Below are positions 8,093 through 10,945 of a stretch of DNA of 10,945 bases, piece by piece; position 1 is the stretch's first letter; every line of letters starts with the position of its first letter. Below the pieces are notes generated by a model. It ran no database searches and was not told the origin of the DNA. It worked only from the letters and a program-made list of their open reading frames with translations. Both the position numbers and the translations under genes were made by a program. Origin of the DNA: JBGVMW01 sp045125095 (GTDB lineage Bacteria; Bacillota; Clostridia; Lachnospirales; Lachnospiraceae); contig JBGVMW010000097.1 of the NCBI GenBank assembly GCA_045125095.1, positions 1 to 10,945 of the forward strand. The letters run 5' to 3'.

Positions 8093-8132
8093 ATAGTTGT
8101 GTCAATTTTATAGGTAAAATTAACACAACTAT
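8093..8132. promoter_or_regulatory. 40-bp AT-rich palindrome, probable operator in the divergent intergenic region
   Basis: Two 18-bp arms (8093-8110 and 8115-8132) are reverse complements except for one pair (C8103 against A8122). The outer part is ATAGTTGTGT / ACACAACTAT, the inner part AATTTTA / TAAAATT, and the loop is TAGG. Neither side is followed by a T-run, so it does not look like a factor-independent terminator. On the minus strand a perfect TTGACA (8105-8100) lies within the left arm (+ strand), so a regulator bound here could block or drive the kinase operon promoter. A matching -10 at normal spacing is weak, with TATATG 21 bp downstream. The rest of 8030-8266 is AT-rich with no gene seen. 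Confidence 0.5.
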
Positions 8133-8218
8133 TGGTATTTACGCAGTATTCTGTGCAACTTAATTATACCATAACAGATTACATTTTTTGCTTTTTATTC
8201 CAAATATATTACACTATA

Positions 8219-8224
8219 TATACT
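8219..8224 (+). promoter_or_regulatory. Candidate -10 box for the Bce-type kinase gene
   Basis: TATACT lies 42 bp before the kinase ATG in a very AT-rich stretch and matches the consensus at five of six positions. The hexamer 17 bp upstream (ATTCCA) is a poor -35, so any promoter here would be weak or activator-dependent. ATTACA occurs three times nearby (8178, 8208, 8236). Confidence 0.25.
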
Positions 8225-8266
8225 ACAACTTGAACATTACAACTAATTTAAGAAAGGAATTTTTAT

Positions 8267-9283
8267 ATGGAAACAACATCTTTTATGTCCATTTTCCGAA
8301 AATACTTACAGGACAACCGAAACAGTTTTTTACAATTTTTTCTATTTGGTAGTATTTTCTCTCTAATTTTTTATTTACATAATATGCCAGTCTCTGCCAT
8401 TTGCTATGCGCTTTTGCTCTGTACTTTTGGAAGTTGCATCGCCTTTTTTGTTCAATTCTACTTTTACTATAAAAAAATTAGGCTCCTCACATATCTTTCC
8501 AATCAACAGGACTACAATTGGAACCTTCCCGAAGTTTCTTCCTATACAGAAACACTGTATCAACAGTTACTACTAGGGTTAAAAGCAAAGCATCTGCAAC
8601 TTTTATCAGAAACGGAGCAAAAGGAACAGGAACTTTTAGATTACTACTCCCTTTGGGTACATCAGATCAAAACACCAATTTCTGCCATGCATTTATTACT
8701 GGAAACCCAACAATTTCCACAAAAATCAGATGTAACAATGGAATTATTTAAGATCGAGCAATATGTGGAAATGGTCTTACAATCTCTCCGTCTGTTTAGT
8801 CATAGTTCTGACTATGTGATAAAGAAGTGCCCTTTGGAAAACATTGTAAAGCAGACCATTCGGAAACATGCCAAAATATTTATCGGCAAAAAGCTCTCTA
8901 TGGATTTTCGAGAATTTTCCTGTGAAGTCTATACAGACGAGAAATGGCTTGCTTTTGTTATTGAACAGATTTTGTCTAATGCTTTAAAATATACAAAAAC
9001 AGGAACCATTTCTATTTATCTTAAAAATCCAAAATCACCTACTTTAGTGATTGAAGATACTGGTATCGGCATTTACCCGGAGGATCTGCCAAGAGTTTGC
9101 GAGAAAGGATTCACTGGTTACAATGGACGAAGTAACAAAAAATCTACCGGAATTGGTCTGTATCTCTGTAATCAGATCCTGACAAAATTAAATCATACCC
9201 TTTCCATTGAATCCGAAATAGGAAAAGGGACCAAAGTAAAAATAGGCTTGGCGCGACCGGCTGTAGAAATCCGATATGAGTAA
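8267..9283 (+). CDS. BceS-type intramembrane-sensing histidine kinase
   Basis: A 338-residue kinase with the compact Bce architecture. Two helices (about 22-38 and 43-66) are joined by a loop of only a few residues, so there is no extracellular sensor domain. The dimerisation box has phospho-His132 in L-W-V-H-Q-I-K-T-P-I-S, the form typical of BceS/GraS kinases. The ATPase domain has N-box E-Q-I-L-S-N-A-L-K-Y (Asn238), G1 D-T-G-I-G-I (264-269), F-box-like K-G-F-T-G (280-284) and G2 G-I-G-L-Y-L (295-300). All catalytic motifs are intact. AAAGGA lies 8 nt before the ATG. In known systems this kinase senses antimicrobial peptides through the BceAB transporter and phosphorylates BceR. Here the transporter gene follows but is broken, and no BceR gene precedes it, which is unusual. 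The family call is strong; the exact orthologue is not. Confidence 0.9.
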   Translation: METTSFMSIFRKYLQDNRNSFLQFFLFGSIFSLIFYLHNMPVSAICYALLLCTFGSCIAFFVQFYFYYKKIRLLTYLSNQQDYNWNLPEVSSYTETLYQQLLLGLKAKHLQLLSETEQKEQELLDYYSLWVHQIKTPISAMHLLLETQQFPQKSDVTMELFKIEQYVEMVLQSLRLFSHSSDYVIKKCPLENIVKQTIRKHAKIFIGKKLSMDFREFSCEVYTDEKWLAFVIEQILSNALKYTKTGTISIYLKNPKSPTLVIEDTGIGIYPEDLPRVCEKGFTGYNGRSNKKSTGIGLYLCNQILTKLNHTLSIESEIGKGTKVKIGLARPAVEIRYE

Positions 9284-9293
9284 AATTTTCAAC

Positions 9294-9309
9294 CTTACAC
9301 AAATGTAAG
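9294..9309. promoter_or_regulatory. BceR-like operator (inverted repeat CTTACA-N4-TGTAAG)
   Basis: CTTACACAAATGTAAG is a perfect 6-bp inverted repeat around a CAAA spacer. It matches the general form TnACA-N4-TGTAA described for BceR-family regulators upstream of bceAB operons. It starts 10 bp after the kinase stop and lies 150 bp before the ATPase start, where such a site is expected. A further half-site, AAATGTAAG, occurs at 9321-9329. Confidence 0.65.
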
Positions 9310-9315
9310 ATTACC

Positions 9316-9359
9316 AAAAGAAATGTAAGCCACATAAATGGCAACGCATTTCTTTTTTT
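9316..9359 (+). terminator. Terminator-like hairpin with T-run between kinase and ATPase genes
   Basis: AAAAGAAATG (9316-9325) pairs with CATTTCTTTT (9347-9356). Inside it GCCA (9329-9332) can pair with TGGC (9338-9341). The 3' arm runs into seven Ts (9353-9359). It could end the kinase transcript, making the ATPase gene depend on its own promoter. The AT-rich outer stem makes it a moderate candidate. Confidence 0.5.
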
Positions 9360-9361
9360 GT

Positions 9362-9370
9362 TATGATAAT
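9362..9370 (+). promoter_or_regulatory. Candidate -10 region for the BceA-type gene
   Basis: TATGATAAT follows the T-run of the hairpin and lies about 90 bp before the ATPase start. No good -35 sits 17 bp upstream, which would fit a promoter that needs an activator bound at the nearby CTTACA/TGTAAG site, although the site is some 50 bp away, farther than usual. Confidence 0.3.
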
Positions 9371-9459
9371 AACTGTAAACAAGATGTGAAAAGAAATGGT
9401 AACCGTTCAAAACCATGAATCGTTACTACAAATCTAAAAATAGAAAGGTTGGAATAACT

Positions 9460-9978
9460 ATGATATTGGAAGTAAAAAACATTAAAAAACTTTACACAAC
9501 TCGACTTGGAGGCAACAGTGTACAGGCACTGAGCAATGTGAATTTCTCTGTTGAAGAAGGAGAATACGTTGCCATCATGGGCGAGTCTGGCGCAGGAAAA
9601 ACTACTTTATTAAATATTTTGGCAGCTCTCGATAAACCAAGCAGCGGCGATGTTGTTTTGAGTGGAAGCAGTCTGGTACAGATGAAAGAAAAGGAATTGG
9701 CAAAATTTCGAAGAAACAACCTTGGATTTGTCTTTCAGGATTTTAATCTTTTAGATACCTTTTCTTTGAAAGATAACATTTTCCTTCCATTGGTCTTATC
9801 CGGGAAAAAACATGACGAAATGAGTGATCTGCTTGCTCCGATCGCTGCTAAATTGGGAATTAGCCACATTTTAGAAAAATATCCTTACGAGGTATCCGGC
9901 GGTCAAAAGCAACGAGCTGCCGTAGCCAGATACGCATTTTGTATCACAAAATGCCCTCTGGTCAGGGGACACCCCTGA
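9460..9978 (+). pseudogene. Truncated BceA-type ABC transporter ATPase
   Basis: From the ATG at 9460 the protein follows the BceA/MacB-type ATPase family for 157 residues: V-K-N-I-K-K-L-Y, Walker A G-E-S-G-A-G-K-T (41-48), Q-loop V-F-Q-D-F-N-L-L (91-98), and signature V-S-G-G-Q-K-Q-R-A-A-V-A-R (145-157). At 9930 homology stops abruptly. Fifteen unrelated residues (Y-A-F-C-I-T-K-C-P and so on) and a TGA at 9976-9978 follow. Walker B, D-loop and switch His, which normally come next in a protein of about 250 residues, are absent, so the product cannot hydrolyse ATP. An ATG at 9415 is in frame but lacks a ribosome site; AAAGG lies about 11 nt before 9460. No BceB permease gene follows. The break coincides with the start of mobile-element-like sequence, so insertion or rearrangement is the likely cause. 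Confidence 0.85.
9934..9978. other. Paired hairpins resembling an oriT (mobilisation origin)
   Basis: The first hairpin is GCATTTTGT (9934-9942), loop ATC, ACAAAATGC (9946-9954). It is directly followed by CCCTCTGG and a second hairpin, TCAGGGG (9962-9968), loop ACA, CCCCTGA (9972-9978). A perfect inverted repeat ending in a ...GC/CCT junction, with GC-rich sequence after it, resembles the nic region of RSF1010/pIP501-like mobilisation origins (TAAGTGCG-CCCT). No relaxase gene is visible in the window, so the call rests on structure and resemblance. A strong terminator is unlikely because no T-run follows either hairpin. Confidence 0.45.
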
Positions 9979-10020
9979 AACCCCGGATATAGCCTCAAAA
10001 TTTACCAATTTTATCCATCC

Positions 10021-10228
10021 TGTACAGGTATGGTACATATTTCGTACAGGTATACCACAACTTTCATACAGGTACTGTATCATTTTTGTACAGGTATCAT
10101 ACATTTTTTATACAGATAAATAGCAAATTAAAAGGAACTGTTAGAAAATACTATACAGGTATTGTACAGTTTTTCCACAGTTCCTTCACAGGTATGATAC
10201 AGTTTCTCTACAGGTATGATACCATTCC
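10021..10228 (+). repeat. Array of 22-bp-phased iterons (TACAGGTATnnTACA)
   Basis: TACAGGTA or a one-base variant begins at 10023, 10045, 10067, 10089, 10111 (TACAGATA), 10154, 10187 (CACAGGTA) and 10209. The first five are exactly 22 bp apart, the next gap is 43 and the next 33, and the last pair is again 22. A degenerate copy, CACAGTTC, lies at 10176. Most copies are themselves imperfect dyads, for example TGTAC-N7-GTACA at 10021-10037, and several are followed by a T-rich spacer. The two-turn helical phasing puts all sites on one face of the DNA. The array ends 10 bp before the stop codon of the RHH-like gene, its probable binding protein. Candidate roles are a parC-like centromere, replication iterons or oriT accessory sites. 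Confidence 0.85.
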
Positions 10229-10238
10229 TATGCCTATA

Positions 10239-10667
10239 TCAACTCCACCTTGCTATATTACTCATTACAACCTCATCACTCTCGATATCATAATCATCTT
10301 TGTCCTTCGCTTCCTTATCCAACGAGTTTTGTTGATTCATCTCGCTACCTTGTGGTAAAACATTAGTAGTTCTTGCCATCATATTACCGACAAACATCCT
10401 CATACATTCCTGATACACATCCGCCCGTATCTCATTTCTAACATTATCCATTTGCTCCTCACTGATATACTTTTCTGCATCCTCCTTTCGTTCAGATTTC
10501 TCCCGTTTTTCATAATACTCTTCCAATGCATCCATGATAATCTGGGTCCTTGACTTCCTCCCTGATGCACTTTCTTTTTCAAGTTTTTGCAACAGTTCAA
10601 CATGCTGACTTTTTAAAAAAGAAAACCGTAAATGAAATGTATAAAACAAACTATGCTTTTCTGGCAT
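10239..10667 (-). CDS. Small ribbon-helix-helix-like DNA-binding protein (ParR-like or relaxosome accessory)
   Basis: A 142-residue acidic protein. Residues 9-53 read as a ribbon-helix-helix fold: a strand Y-T-F-H-L-R-F-S-F, a helix K-S-Q-H-V-E-L-L-Q-K-L-E-K, a turn S-A-S-G-R-K-S-R, and a second helix T-Q-I-I-M-D-A-L-E-E-Y-Y. The G-x-K/R-S-R turn and following helix recall plasmid ParR proteins. Residues 54-95 are a charged, helical Lys/Glu region, and 105-142 a polar, acidic tail. The frame opens at 10688, but the ATG at 10667 has AGGAG 8 nt before it. It ends next to the iteron array, which it probably binds. No parM-like ATPase gene adjoins it, so an oriT accessory role, like SmpO of staphylococcal pWBG749-type plasmids, is equally possible. 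A real gene is likely; its role is not settled. Confidence 0.7.
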   Translation of the reverse strand: MPEKHSLFYTFHLRFSFLKSQHVELLQKLEKESASGRKSRTQIIMDALEEYYEKREKSERKEDAEKYISEEQMDNVRNEIRADVYQECMRMFVGNMMARTTNVLPQGSEMNQQNSLDKEAKDKDDYDIESDEVVMSNIARWS

Positions 10668-10703
10668 ATTGATCACTCCTCTCCACATTCAAAATCTTTA
10701 GAT

Positions 10704-10940
10704 AATTGCGAAACGCAACAAGGTAGTGAATTGTCAGAATTGTTTGTGACAGATAGCTGTTTGCTACATAGTCTATATGTGACCCTCTGAAAACGTCGGC
10801 ACTTAGGCTGTGTATTTTACAGCCTTAGTGTCCGCTACGTTTGAAGGGAGCGAGAGTGCGTCAAATATAGACTATGTAGTAAGCAGGTATTTGCCACAAA
10901 CAATTCTGACAATTTACGAATGGTTATCACTTTCGCAATT
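10704..10940. repeat. Nested imperfect inverted repeat of about 237 bp
   Basis: Matching arm segments, outside to inside: AATTGCGAAA (10704-10713) with its complement at 10931-10940; a perfect 20-bp block 10729-10748 with 10895-10914; a perfect 15-bp block 10764-10778 (CTACATAGTCTATAT) with 10865-10879; and a central imperfect stem from AAACGT (10791) to ACGTTT (10837-10842), whose core is AGGCTGT (10805-10811), loop GTATTTT, ACAGCCT (10819-10825). The pairs are almost co-centred near 10821. The sequence between blocks is also largely complementary, for example ACAGATAGCTGTTTG against its partner. No open frame uses it and its origin is unknown. Possible identities are a MITE-like element, a single-strand replication origin, a recombinase site or a structured RNA. 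It fills most of the 278 bp upstream of the RHH-like gene, where no other gene is seen. Confidence 0.8.
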
Positions 10941-10945
10941 GCCTT

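Noticed and set aside
8178..8241. Three ATTACA copies (8178, 8208, 8236) as BceR half-sites
   Set aside because: They are not paired with TGTAA at the right distance and are expected by chance in such AT-rich sequence.
9144..9416. A minus-strand frame of 90 codons after the Bce-type kinase
   Set aside because: It overlaps the kinase's catalytic end and the operator and hairpin region, and the product resembles translated AT-rich noncoding sequence.
10021..10228. CRISPR array
   Set aside because: The repeats are only about 8-15 bp, the 22-bp register leaves almost no spacer, the spacers are T-rich and similar, and no cas gene is present.
10086..10358. A + strand frame of 90 codons over the iterons
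   Set aside because: It is made of translated iterons and the antisense of the RHH-like gene, with no ribosome site.

Overview
The window looks like chromosomal DNA of a low-GC Gram-positive gut clostridium, most likely Lachnospiraceae. This is inferred from AT-rich codon use, strong AGGAGG-type ribosome sites and the gene families present; no database search was possible. Its right-hand end (from about 9931) has the character of a mobile element or plasmid that interrupts a chromosomal gene.

Layout, left to right. Positions 1-230 hold the last 75 codons of a KtrA/TrkA-type potassium-channel regulatory protein on the + strand. From 277 to 8029 every gene is on the minus strand, so transcription runs right to left. 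A LytS/YesM-type membrane histidine kinase (8029-6728) overlaps a YesN-type AraC-family response regulator (6728-5979). These are followed by an unrecognised four-helix membrane protein (5910-4804) and a NatA/NatB-like ABC exporter pair (ATPase 4776-3865, permease 3863-2604). These five genes are tightly packed and read as one sensing and export operon. After a 104-bp gap comes a secreted protein with two tandem InlB-like repeat units and a C-terminal Ig-like (Big_2) domain (2499-1195), coupled to a CPBP/CAAX-type intramembrane protease (1179-277).

From 8267 the + strand carries a remnant of a Bce-type antimicrobial-peptide sensing and detoxification locus: an intramembrane-sensing histidine kinase (8267-9283), a perfect BceR-like operator (9294-9309), a terminator-like hairpin, and the first two thirds of a BceA-type ATPase (9460-9930). 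The usual BceR regulator is not beside the kinase. BceA is cut immediately after its ABC signature motif, and no BceB permease follows.

The foreign segment starts at about 9931. It holds two adjacent hairpins that resemble a mobilisation origin (9934-9978), an array of 22-bp-phased iterons (10021-10228), a small gene for a ribbon-helix-helix-like protein of the ParR or relaxosome-accessory kind (10667-10239, minus strand), and upstream of it a nested inverted repeat of about 237 bp (10704-10940). Iterons beside a probable iteron-binding protein and an oriT-like site suggest a partition or mobilisation module. This is the least ordinary part of the window.

Five starts were moved to internal ATGs because a well-placed Shine-Dalgarno site supports them: 4776, 6728, 8029, 9460 and 10667.
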